DNA of 64,000 nt from Paenibacillus hamazuiensis (GTDB lineage Bacteria > Bacillota > Bacilli > Paenibacillales > NBRC-103111): NCBI RefSeq assembly GCF_023276405.1, contig NZ_JALRMO010000001.1, positions 3,534,001-3,598,000 of the forward strand, in the 5' to 3' direction. The translations under genes and the position numbers were made by a program. Each line of letters opens with the position of its first letter. Position 1 is the first letter of the stretch. Shown here in pieces: positions 16,723 through 23,719 of the stretch. The notes under the pieces are model-generated. The model searched no databases, was not told the origin of the DNA, and worked only from the letters and a program-made list of their open reading frames with translations.

Positions 16723-16753
16723 ACCCCGATAGAGTTGTTAACTCTGTTTGGAG
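16723..16753 (-). terminator. Terminator of the TreTu-like cassette
   Basis: CCCCGATAGAGTT-gtt-AACTCTGTTTGGAG forms a hairpin with a mismatch. The minus strand continues into TTCTTTTTTT. It ends the immunity gene at 16779 and matches the other cassette terminators. Confidence 0.85.
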
Positions 16754-16778
16754 TCCCACATTGAAATATACTCGTACT

Positions 16779-17078
16779 CTATTTTTCCTCTGTCATTATT
16801 CGAATATATCCAAATAGTATTTCATCAAAATTTGGCTCATTACTTATTTCTTGGTGTTCATACAATAATTTCCTACCGTCAGATATACTGATAACTTCCA
16901 TATCTACGAGACCAGATTCCCATACACTAATTTGTCCTAAGCAATCATCCGTTGTTTGATGTATTGTAATGCTTGGATTAAGATTATTCGATGACTTAAT
17001 AATTTTTTCTGAAATGATACCTAGATCCTGTAGATTTAATTTATTTGATTCAATCCAAGAAGAAAATTTGCTTATCAA
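16779..17078 (-). CDS. Immunity protein, TriTu-like
   Basis: A 99-residue protein with FSSWIESNKLNL, then CLGQISVWESGLVDMEVI and LLYEHQEIS. The GxIxVWESGxxDxEV segment is what I associate with TriTu-type immunity proteins paired with TreTu ADP-ribosyltransferase tips. It lies two bases after the toxin gene and before the terminator. No signal peptide; a cytoplasmic antitoxin is expected. The family call is from memory of the motif. Confidence 0.75.
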   Translation of the reverse strand: MISKFSSWIESNKLNLQDLGIISEKIIKSSNNLNPSITIHQTTDDCLGQISVWESGLVDMEVISISDGRKLLYEHQEISNEPNFDEILFGYIRIMTEEK

Positions 17079-17080
17079 GA

Positions 17081-17731
17081 TTATTTTTTCCCCTTTACTT
17101 CTACGTTTTTAGCTTCAGGCATTTCAGGCTTCGGCAGTCCCTTTTTTTCCGCAAGTCGAGCCTCAATTGTATTTGGACCCAATATTTTACCCCAGATATC
17201 AGAAGTTCTTACAACAGAGCCTTCAGGAACATCGAACTCAACATATAGGGAACCATCTGGTGCTTGTCTTCCAAAGGCACTACTGTCGGCTGGAAATGCT
17301 ACGTGTGTCGTTCCTGTATCGCTTTCCTGTACCATTCCAGTTGAAATCATTTTATCGTATTCTTGTTGAGACATCCACCTACCAACCCTCACTGTATTAC
17401 TTGACATTATTACATTTGGCCCCTGCTCAACAAATGGTTGTTGACTTACATAACCATTTTCTGGTTCAACCAAAGTCGGATTATCAACAACAGGCAATTG
17501 AGGTCCAATAAATGGTTGCTCAGTAACTGTTGGTGCGGGTGGCCCTATAAAAGGTTGATCTATAAAGGGGGGCCCATAAGTCGGTCCCTCAAGAGGGTAT
17601 TCTATGATGGTTGGAGGTTGTTGAACAATTGAAATACCACTTGCTGCGGCCCCCATCCCTGCAATTGCCTCGGGCATAAACGGTAAAACACAAGCCGGGC
17701 AATGCCCACTAGGATCAGTATACCTCAACGG
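17081..17731 (-). CDS. WapA toxin tip (TreTu-like ADP-ribosyltransferase), cut off by element 1
   Basis: The frame is open from the element border and begins LRYTDPSGHCPACVLP, the RHS core-tip boundary; the first ATG (17728) is not a natural start. A Pro/Gln-rich linker with repeated QPFIGP-type units (about residues 35-95) leads to the tip: VRVGRWMSQQEYDKMI, GTTHVAFPADSSAF, GSLYVEFDVPEGSV, ILGPNTIEARLAEKKGLP. That order resembles TreTu-type ADP-ribosyltransferase toxins. On paper it continues the main WapA (30994-37062) in frame once element 1 is removed, so this is its original toxin. The enzymatic class is tentative. Confidence 0.8.
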   Translation of the reverse strand, partial: PLRYTDPSGHCPACVLPFMPEAIAGMGAAASGISIVQQPPTIIEYPLEGPTYGPPFIDQPFIGPPAPTVTEQPFIGPQLPVVDNPTLVEPENGYVSQQPFVEQGPNVIMSSNTVRVGRWMSQQEYDKMISTGMVQESDTGTTHVAFPADSSAFGRQAPDGSLYVEFDVPEGSVVRTSDIWGKILGPNTIEARLAEKKGLPKPEMPEAKNVEVKGKK

Positions 17732-17754
17732 AGTAATCTATTTTTAACGAGGTA
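17708..17754. other. Left attachment junction of element 1
   Basis: RHS sequence (gatcagtatacctcaacGG) passes into element sequence (agtaatctatttttaacgagg). Compared with intact RHS copies (14065-14095), which continue cctcaatGG-attattctgc, the break falls at or next to the GG at 17730-17731. The element arm is an imperfect inverted copy of the right arm near 31084-31105. Confidence 0.88.
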
Positions 17755-17768
17755 AGAACCTCTGTTGT

Positions 17769-19388
17769 TTACGAAATTAAGCCGACGAATCGGTAGTAAA
17801 TATCAATACGCTGCACTCGCTTGCCGTTTACCTTCTCGGCATCAAACACAACAACCTTGTCAATCAATTCATTCAATATCGGTTTCGTTAGTTCCTTCAT
17901 ATCAGTGTACGCTCGTACCAGTTCCAAAAATCGGGTCGTGTTCTCCCGTTTGCTTTCTACCTGGTTAAGCTGTTCTTCCAGCAGCTTCAACCGTTCTTTC
18001 AATTGTGCTTGCTCTGCTGTAAAATCTCGTGATAGCGCCACATATTGCTCATCCGTAATTCGTCCTAATGCATTGTCTTCATAGAGCTTCCGCTGAATGG
18101 TTTGCAGTTCGTCCTCCCGTTTCTTCAGCTTGTCTCGCTCTTTCATTGCGGCTCCCCATTGCTTCCTCTGTTGGCTGTGGCTCATCGCGGCAACCATCTC
18201 GACAAAGGCGCTTTCCTGCTCCTTGGCCGTCCTCGCATGACGCTGAATATCCGCCAATATAATCTCGTACACATCCACATAGCTGATATAATGAAAACTG
18301 CAATAGGCTTTGCCGCGTGTCCGCGACTGATTGCATGCGAAGCTGCCACGCCCTCCTTTGCCGCCGCTGGTCTTGCTGCTGCCGCCGCGAGCGAAGGATA
18401 ATCCTTGTCCGCAGGTGGAGCATTTCAAAAGTCCCGCAAAGATTTGATGCTCGCCTGTCTTGGTCGGGCGTTTTTTCACGCGAACCACCTTTTGCGCCAA
18501 GGCAAAGGTTTCCTCGTCAACCAGCGGCTCGTGTGTATTTGGAACCTCAATCCATTCGTCCTCTGGGACTGCAACCAATCCTTTTCTCTTGAAGGAAGGC
18601 TTGGTCGTCTTGTGACTCACCATATGTCCCAGATGCACCTTGTTCTGGAGTATGACCTTGACTGTCGTTGCTCCCCAATCATACGGATGCCTGGCATTGA
18701 CTACTTTCAGGTAACGTTGATGCTGCTCGGCCAGGTAAGCGCGCGGGGTCAGAATGCGATCTGCTCGGAGCAATCTGCCGATTTTGTAGGGGCTATGCCC
18801 TTCGACCGCCAATCGAAAAATACGCTGTACGACAGGGGCGGTGTTCTCATCCGGAATCAGCTTATGCTTGTTCTGCTCATCCTTGCGGTAGCCGTAGGGA
18901 GCAAAGGCTCCGGTGTAATCGCCGTTCAACGCCCGTTGGCGGTAGCCGCTCTTTACCTTCCGGCTTGTATCGCGGACGAACCATTCATTGAACAGATTGC
19001 GCAGTTCCATGAAGTCGTCTTCGCCTTTGGCGGTGTCAATGTTTTCGCTGACGGCAATAAAACGCACCTGGTATTCGGGAAAGAACACCTGAATGCACAG
19101 GCTTGTTTCAATCTGGTTGCGCCCTAATCGGCTCAAGTCCTTTACCAATACGATATCAATGCCGCCGCTCTCAATATCGCGTTTCATCCGCTGAAAATCG
19201 GGGCGATCAAAGTTCGTACCGCTCCAGCCATCGTCAATGTAGACGTCCGTCACTTCAAAGCCGTTGTCTTTCGCATAACGCTGGAGCAAAATTCGCTGAT
19301 TTTCAATACTCATGCTTTCGCCGCTCTGCTCATCGTCCCGACTCAGACGACAGTAAATAGCGGTTCGGGTCCGCTGCTGTTTTTTCAT
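17769..19388 (-). CDS. Large serine recombinase
   Basis: 539 residues from ATG at 19388, with AAAGG and GGAGG directly upstream; the open frame to 19556 has no such support. The resolvase domain has the catalytic Ser in AIYCRLSRDD and the conserved GFEVTDVYIDDGWSGTNFDRPDF, LVKDLSRLGRN. Next come the recombinase domain (GYRKDEQN...YKIGRLL), a zinc ribbon (LKCSTCGQGL...CSFHY) and a coiled coil (about 380-480). It closes with FVGLIS. The layout matches TnpX/TndX-type recombinases of clostridial mobilizable elements. It stands at the element's left end, 37 bases from the junction, as usual for an integrase next to its site. Confidence 0.95.
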   Translation of the reverse strand: MKKQQRTRTAIYCRLSRDDEQSGESMSIENQRILLQRYAKDNGFEVTDVYIDDGWSGTNFDRPDFQRMKRDIESGGIDIVLVKDLSRLGRNQIETSLCIQVFFPEYQVRFIAVSENIDTAKGEDDFMELRNLFNEWFVRDTSRKVKSGYRQRALNGDYTGAFAPYGYRKDEQNKHKLIPDENTAPVVQRIFRLAVEGHSPYKIGRLLRADRILTPRAYLAEQHQRYLKVVNARHPYDWGATTVKVILQNKVHLGHMVSHKTTKPSFKRKGLVAVPEDEWIEVPNTHEPLVDEETFALAQKVVRVKKRPTKTGEHQIFAGLLKCSTCGQGLSFARGGSSKTSGGKGGRGSFACNQSRTRGKAYCSFHYISYVDVYEIILADIQRHARTAKEQESAFVEMVAAMSHSQQRKQWGAAMKERDKLKKREDELQTIQRKLYEDNALGRITDEQYVALSRDFTAEQAQLKERLKLLEEQLNQVESKRENTTRFLELVRAYTDMKELTKPILNELIDKVVVFDAEKVNGKRVQRIDIYYRFVGLIS

Positions 19389-19610
19389 CCTCCATCCTTT
19401 CCCAGCAACATGTCGGCTGATTTCAGTATAATGGATCTTTGAACGATGTTCCTGTTCATTCCATGAAATAGCGTAGCGAGGGAGGCGGTCTACGGTTCCA
19501 CACAGGGGCTTGTTCATTGTACAGCTTTTTTCTGAACGGGAATGATATCTCTTCATGAAGCGGCATAACCGAAAAAAGCTGGGAATCTTGTGGATTCCCG
19601 GTATTGGTCC

Positions 19611-19847
19611 TCATTCGCTCCGATGCTGCTCGTCTTCCCATTTTCTCAGAACAAGCCGCCTGATTTTGTCGCTGAGCGTGTCTTTGCCGATGTAGCAGCT
19701 TTGCACTATGTATATCGTTTTACCGATTTGCACTTCGCGTCGATGCAAACTTTCTGCCGAATGATTGCGATAGCCCGTCACCTGCTTGCCTGCCCCTTTT
19801 GGAACAGACAGGGTAGGTGACGGAAATCGCTGTTGATCGTCATTCAT
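19611..19847 (-). CDS. Small TnpW-like element protein
   Basis: 78 residues; the C-terminal half reads IGKTIYIVQSCYIGKDTLSDKIRRLVLRK. This resembles the small TnpW-type protein often coded next to large serine recombinases in Firmicute elements (GGTVYIVNSHYSE...KLLRLI pattern). It lies 222 bases upstream of the recombinase, in the same direction. Its role is unknown. Confidence 0.65.
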   Translation of the reverse strand: MNDDQQRFPSPTLSVPKGAGKQVTGYRNHSAESLHRREVQIGKTIYIVQSCYIGKDTLSDKIRRLVLRKWEDEQHRSE

Positions 19848-20051
19848 ACACGCTCCTCCTCGCTACAGCTATTCAATTATCAAGGAACAGATTTCTTGCC
19901 TGCTTCTCCTTCCCTCGTTACTACATAGATAACCATAAATAATATATTACAATTGTCTATGTAATTTATATGCTACACTTCACTTGACCTATTGTCAACA
20001 AAAATATATAATCACTTTAATTAACATTCGATTGTCTATTCGAGGTGCGAC

Positions 20052-21005
20052 ATGAGCTATACCTTTCAGTCTTATATTGCCGATGGGCAGGAACACTTTC
20101 TGCACGGACCTTCCGGACATGTTCAGCATACGCAATATCCTTTCTCCCAAACTGTTCTGGAATGGATGGAACTGGACGCAGAACCGATTCGGGATGTAAC
20201 AGAGCGCTTGCAAACCGATCTTCATCAGCTAATAACCGGGAAAGAGGAGCGACTGGAAAAGCCGATTGCGGAGGGGCTGGCCTTACTCAACAGCTATCAT
20301 ATGTATTTCGCCTGCTTGCGTTTACAATGGCTGGAACGCCTGAAACAAGCGCGGCAGCAGTCGTACAAGGACGTAGACAGACTGTTGCCTGTCGAAGAAC
20401 TGGTACGGATTCCCGCTATGCTCGAAACGACACAGCAACAGCTTCGGGTGCTTTGGCATGACGTTCTGGACGTGGATGTATCCGAAGCGCCGATTCAAGC
20501 CAAGCTTATAAATCTCTATACAGAGAGCCCCAACAGCTCTCGATGCTTTACGTTTCAGCCGCTGCAACTCCGGTATGAATTCGTTAAAGAAGGCATTTTT
20601 ACAGATATACTTGAGGCACAGAGCGTATTCGACATACCTGACTTTTTCGTGCGCGAATGTATTCGTCGTGAACTGCGTTTTCGAATATGTAAAAATTGCG
20701 GTCGCTACTTTGCGCTGAGCCGAAACAAAAATGCCGAATATTGTGAACGACCGTTTGCCACTCCCTCCAAAACCTGCAAGGAGATCGGAGCACTCAACCA
20801 ATGGGAGCGCAAGAAAGCCGATTCGCCTGCGCTTAAAGCCTACACTCGGGAATACAAAAGACGCTTTGCATGGATTCGGTACGGGAAGACAACGGAAGAA
20901 ACGTTCTATCAATGGGCAGAGCTGGCCAAGCTAAATCGGGACGCTTGTTTGCGCGGGGAAATCACCCTTGAAGCTTTTTTGGATTGGCTGAAACTGGACA
21001 TGTAA
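20052..21005 (+). CDS. DUF6076-like zinc-ribbon protein
   Basis: 317 residues. The N-terminal 200 residues are helical and unassigned. The C-terminus has a four-cysteine motif: ICKNCGRYFALSRNKNAEYC followed by the TCKEIGALNQWERKK segment. That is the signature I associate with DUF6076 proteins carried by Firmicute integrative elements. ATG at 20052 follows CGAGGTG. It is transcribed away from the recombinase genes. The function is unknown; the zinc site suggests nucleic-acid binding. Confidence 0.75.
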   Translation: MSYTFQSYIADGQEHFLHGPSGHVQHTQYPFSQTVLEWMELDAEPIRDVTERLQTDLHQLITGKEERLEKPIAEGLALLNSYHMYFACLRLQWLERLKQARQQSYKDVDRLLPVEELVRIPAMLETTQQQLRVLWHDVLDVDVSEAPIQAKLINLYTESPNSSRCFTFQPLQLRYEFVKEGIFTDILEAQSVFDIPDFFVRECIRRELRFRICKNCGRYFALSRNKNAEYCERPFATPSKTCKEIGALNQWERKKADSPALKAYTREYKRRFAWIRYGKTTEETFYQWAELAKLNRDACLRGEITLEAFLDWLKLDM

Positions 21006-21032
21006 TCGAAGAAAAAGTCGGTGGAAACGTAA

Positions 21033-21096
21033 GGGGAATCAGGGGAGCGCCCCTGCCAAGCGAATTTGGGAGACCAAATTCAGTGCTTGCTGCAAC
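21033..21096 (-). repeat. Two-hairpin conserved motif, copy 1
   Basis: Read on the minus strand: GTTGCAGCAAGCACT, stem GAATTTGG-tct-CCAAATTC, then GCTTGGCAGGGGCGCTCCCCTG. The second copy is at 23225-23290 on the plus strand. The two differ in the stem but keep pairing. It could be an origin of transfer or a structured RNA. Confidence 0.7.
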
Positions 21097-21247
21097 GTAA
21101 GACAGCATTTCCATGTTGTATAAACCTGCCGGGAAAAAGAATGAAGGAAGCGTCGGGGGCGGCAATGCTTTCAAGCGTCATCCGTCCTTTCGGTTAGGTG
21201 ATCTGAAAGCTACCTCTGCCTTATGCGCTTCCCTCGATAAAACGAAG

Positions 21248-21580
21248 TTAATCTCCATGCATCATGATTTCTCTCGCAATAGCTTGCGCATATGCCTTAT
21301 CTTGATAGTGATCGGCAAGCTGCTCTGCCAGTTCGTTCTGCTGCTTCATGTATTCCCGGCTGTATTCCTCGGCATAGCGCTTCAAATCGTGTTGAAGAAC
21401 CAACTCAGCATAGGCAAACGGCTCTTTTTCCTTTAGCCAGATCAGACGGAAACGCGCCGCTGTATGCGTATCCAGAGTTGCTTCGATCTCGCAGCAATTA
21501 AGGCGGCATGTTGTCCCATCCGCAAATACAACCGTCATGACGTCGTGATCTTTATCATAATGACACGCCCGAAGTTGCAT
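21248..21580 (-). CDS. Small element protein (DUF6061-like)
   Basis: 110 residues. It starts MQLRACHYDKDHDVMTVVFADG, with a beta-rich first half and a helical second half (YSREYMKQQNELAEQLADHY). It overlaps the upstream gene by 26 bases. The start pattern and the neighbours (DUF6076- and DUF6809-like proteins) suggest DUF6061, a companion in Firmicute mobile elements. The assignment is uncertain; function unknown. Confidence 0.6.
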   Translation of the reverse strand: MQLRACHYDKDHDVMTVVFADGTTCRLNCCEIEATLDTHTAARFRLIWLKEKEPFAYAELVLQHDLKRYAEEYSREYMKQQNELAEQLADHYQDKAYAQAIAREIMMHGD

Positions 21581-21869
21581 TCGGAACCAACTCCTCGCGT
21601 TTGCTCATAACCTCAATGATCATGTTGGCACCGAGCCTGAATCCATGGATAAAGGCGGCTTCGACATGCAAGCTGTTCACGCTCACACAAAGATCAGAAT
21701 ACTCCTCAAGCTCACGAAACATCTCGTCGCTCAGTTCTTTTCTCCATTTTTCCGTCATAGCGCCGATTTGTCGGCTTAACGGCCGATATTCAGGATGAGA
21801 CGGTACAATTATCTCTTCGGGATGAAGCTGCCCACGGTACAGGGCTTCAAGAATCGATTCCATATTCAT
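21555..21869 (-). CDS. Small element protein (DUF6809-like)
   Basis: 104 residues with ESILEALYRGQLHPEEII, HPEYRPLSRQIG, LSDEMFRELEEYSDL and FIHGFRLGANMIIEV, a pattern typical of DUF6809 proteins on Firmicute elements. ATG at 21869; an alternative Met follows two codons later. It overlaps the 110-aa gene downstream, so the two are coupled. Function unknown. Confidence 0.68.
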   Translation of the reverse strand: MNMESILEALYRGQLHPEEIIVPSHPEYRPLSRQIGAMTEKWRKELSDEMFRELEEYSDLCVSVNSLHVEAAFIHGFRLGANMIIEVMSKREELVPNATSGVSL

Positions 21870-22000
21870 CCTCCCACAAATGTCATCGCATCGCTTGAAT
21901 GAGATTCCTGCACATGGTAGGATATTTATGCAGTCTGCTCACGTAGCGATTGCGGGATAGGAAGTGGCTGTGTTCTTCGTCGGACGCGCCGCTTCCTTCT

Positions 22001-22180
22001 TTATTTCTGGAGCTCGTCATACACCTTCTCAATCCCTTTGCGAACGACGTCTGAACGTGTCGTATTCAGCTTCTCGGCGGAAGCGTCGAGCTTGTTCATA
22101 ATTTCCTGATCGACACGTATCTCAATCGTTTTGCTTTTGGGTTTGTCTGATGGAGGACGCCCCATCTTTTTGGAGGACAT
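22001..22180 (-). CDS. Ribbon-helix-helix regulator (59 aa)
   Basis: ATG at 22180 behind GAGGTGA; stop TAA at 22001. After a basic start (KKMGRPPSDKPKSK) the sequence has the RHH strand-helix-helix pattern: TIEIRVDQEIMNKLDASAEK, then TTRSDVVRKGIEKVYDEL. Such proteins bind palindromic operators as dimers. A 40-bp palindrome lies 13 bases upstream, between this gene and the divergent Fic gene, so autoregulation and control of Fic are likely. Confidence 0.82.
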   Translation of the reverse strand: MSSKKMGRPPSDKPKSKTIEIRVDQEIMNKLDASAEKLNTTRSDVVRKGIEKVYDELQK

Positions 22181-22193
22181 CGCTTCACCTCGC

Positions 22194-22233
22194 TTTTTGT
22201 CCTGACAATAATATATTATTGTCTGGACAAAAA
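22194..22233. promoter_or_regulatory. 40-bp near-perfect palindrome, probable RHH operator
   Basis: TTTTTGTCC-TGACAATAATA and TATTATTGTC-TGGACAAAAA form a palindrome with one mismatched pair, centred between 22213 and 22214. Each arm has the repeated block TGACAATAATA. It lies in the divergent region between the RHH gene and Fic. A similar half-site (aatatattacaattgtct) is seen near 19942, upstream of the DUF6076-like gene. Confidence 0.75.
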
Positions 22234-22398
22234 GTCAAACCCAATGTAAATAAGCTCTTTCTTTTTCTCGGCAGGTTGAAGACTAACAACACAAGAGATA
22301 CGGGAATGTGCGTTTCCCTCCTAACATTTTATGTGCAGGTAAAAGGTGATTTTGCTTTCAAAACCGGATATAATGACAACAGGCAGGAGGGATACGAA

Positions 22399-23100
22399 AT
22401 GAAACCATTTTCGGATAAATATGTGCTAACCAAACAACAGAGTTTGTTTCTAGCCAAGAAAAAATGGGACGAAAATATATACTGCGGAATGAAGATGGAG
22501 AATCGGAATATTACCTTTCCGCAAACCCAAACGATACTGAACGGCGTCAATGTTCCCGGTGTCGCGCTGGACGACATACAAGCCGTCCTTAATATGAGGG
22601 ATGCCTGGCGTTATTTGCTGAACGCGATTGATGAGCCGATTACGCTTTCCCTTATTTGCAAGCTCAATGAATACGTCGCGAGGAATGAAGCGCTGGAATG
22701 GGGTGTTTTTAGAACCGGGCGTGTCGGAATTTCAGGCACGGATTATGTACCGCCGCTCCCGGTACAGAGCGAGATCGAACAGGAATTGGCGGACTTGCTG
22801 GCCGCGGACATAACCACAACGGAGAAAGCCATTACGGCTTTTCTATGGGGAGCGCGGCGGCAAATGTTTTGGGATGGAAACAAGCGTACCTCCCTTCTAC
22901 TTGCAAACAAACTTCTTGTCGAGAGCGGACATGGCATGCTGACCATTACAGAGAAAAATATGGAACGATTTAACGAATTATTATCTGCCTACTATACCTC
23001 GAACGATATGAGCGAGATCAAGCTGTTTTTGTATGAACATGCGATCAGCGGCATTGACTTCGAGCCGGAAAAACGCCGTGAATCGGAACAATCACGATAA
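22399..23100 (+). CDS. Fic-family protein with His-less catalytic motif
   Basis: 233 residues from ATG at 22399, with GGAGG eight bases upstream; the frame is open further left (22150) but without a site. The Fic fold is supported by the loop GVFRTGRVGISGTDYVPPLP and the core motif QMFWDGNKRTS at 155-165. The usual motif is HxFx[D/E]GN[G/K]R; here Gln155 takes the place of the catalytic His that deprotonates the target hydroxyl. The rest (Asp, Gly, Asn, Lys, Arg) is kept. No inhibitory (S/T)xxxE(G/N) helix is visible. It could be inactive in AMP transfer or use other chemistry. It diverges from the RHH gene. Confidence 0.85.
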   Translation: MKPFSDKYVLTKQQSLFLAKKKWDENIYCGMKMENRNITFPQTQTILNGVNVPGVALDDIQAVLNMRDAWRYLLNAIDEPITLSLICKLNEYVARNEALEWGVFRTGRVGISGTDYVPPLPVQSEIEQELADLLAADITTTEKAITAFLWGARRQMFWDGNKRTSLLLANKLLVESGHGMLTITEKNMERFNELLSAYYTSNDMSEIKLFLYEHAISGIDFEPEKRRESEQSR

Positions 23101-23116
23101 AGTGAATACGGTATGC

Positions 23117-23155
23117 AAGCCTGTGTCCTAAATTGGTACCAGGCTTTTTATTTTG
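23117..23155 (+). terminator. Terminator after the Fic gene
   Basis: AAGCCTG...CAGGCTT followed by TTTATTTT, starting 17 bases after the Fic stop. Confidence 0.75.
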
Positions 23156-23202
23156 TGACAGGAGCGAGAAATTTACTTTGAACTGTGAATGACCTTGATG
23201 GG

Positions 23203-23228
23203 CAACACGAGACAATTGTCTCGTGTTG
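23203..23228. repeat. Perfect 26-bp palindrome
   Basis: CAACACGAGACAA joined to TTGTCTCGTGTTG with no loop. It abuts and shares its last four bases with the two-hairpin motif that follows, so it may be part of the same site. Between 23156 and 23476 no gene is supported apart from these structures. Confidence 0.8.
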
Positions 23229-23290
23229 CAGCAAGCACTGAATATGGATAGCCATATTCTCTTGTTAGGGGCTTTGCCCCTAAGACCCCT
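23225..23290 (+). repeat. Two-hairpin conserved motif, copy 2
   Basis: GTTGCAGCAAGCACT, stem GAATATGG-atag-CCATATTC, then CTTGTTAGGGGCTTTGCCCCTAA and GACCCC. Compared with copy 1 (21033-21096) the first stem has T-A changed to A-T with pairing kept, and the second stem is likewise compensated. The spacing is the same. Confidence 0.72.
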
Positions 23291-23476
23291 CATTAGCCGC
23301 GCCGCATCCATTCAGTTCCCAGTGCTTAAATCGGTTTCAAATATCACCAACCACAGTGCAATAAGAACAATTCGTGAAAAGCAAAATGAATACGGCCCCC
23401 CTTTGGTTTACCAGCTTAAAACGTGCTCTTACTGTAATTTATAGGATATGATACAATGTACTATAGTTATTTATAA

Positions 23477-23638
23477 ATGGTCCTTCACGGAATAATTAAG
23501 ACTGCGCGTTTGGATTTAGGTTTTTCTCAAGAGATATTTGCTCGCGAACTTCATGTTGTATCTATACCGGTGAATTGATGGGAGAATAACCTTACAAAAC
23601 CAAATCGGATTGTTCTTCATGCTTTAATTGAGCTTTGA
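23477..23638 (+). pseudogene. XRE-type helix-turn-helix remnant with in-frame TGA
   Basis: ATG at 23477 opens VLHGIIKTARLDLGFSQEIF, then ARELHVVSIPVN, a TGA, and in the same frame WENNLTKPNRIVLHALIEL-stop. The Q-helix and WE.....P spacing are those of an XRE HTH domain. It lies 82 bases before hsdR and could be the remains of a regulator for the R-M operon. Confidence 0.7.
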
Positions 23639-23719
23639 AAAATATGTTCTTAACACAGATTGAGTTGATTTTTGAACAAAATAGACATGCAGTCCTTGAG
23701 AAATATGAGGAGATTAAAT

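Noticed and set aside
2123-16753. CRISPR array made of the repeated terminator-like sequences
   Set aside because: The repeats are hairpins several kb apart, each after an immunity gene, with no regular spacers and no cas genes.
19456-19556. Upstream extension of the serine recombinase to the ATG at 19556
   Set aside because: The extra 56 residues do not resemble the family start; the ATG at 19388 has AAAGG/GGAGG directly before it and is followed by AIYCRLS at the usual distance.
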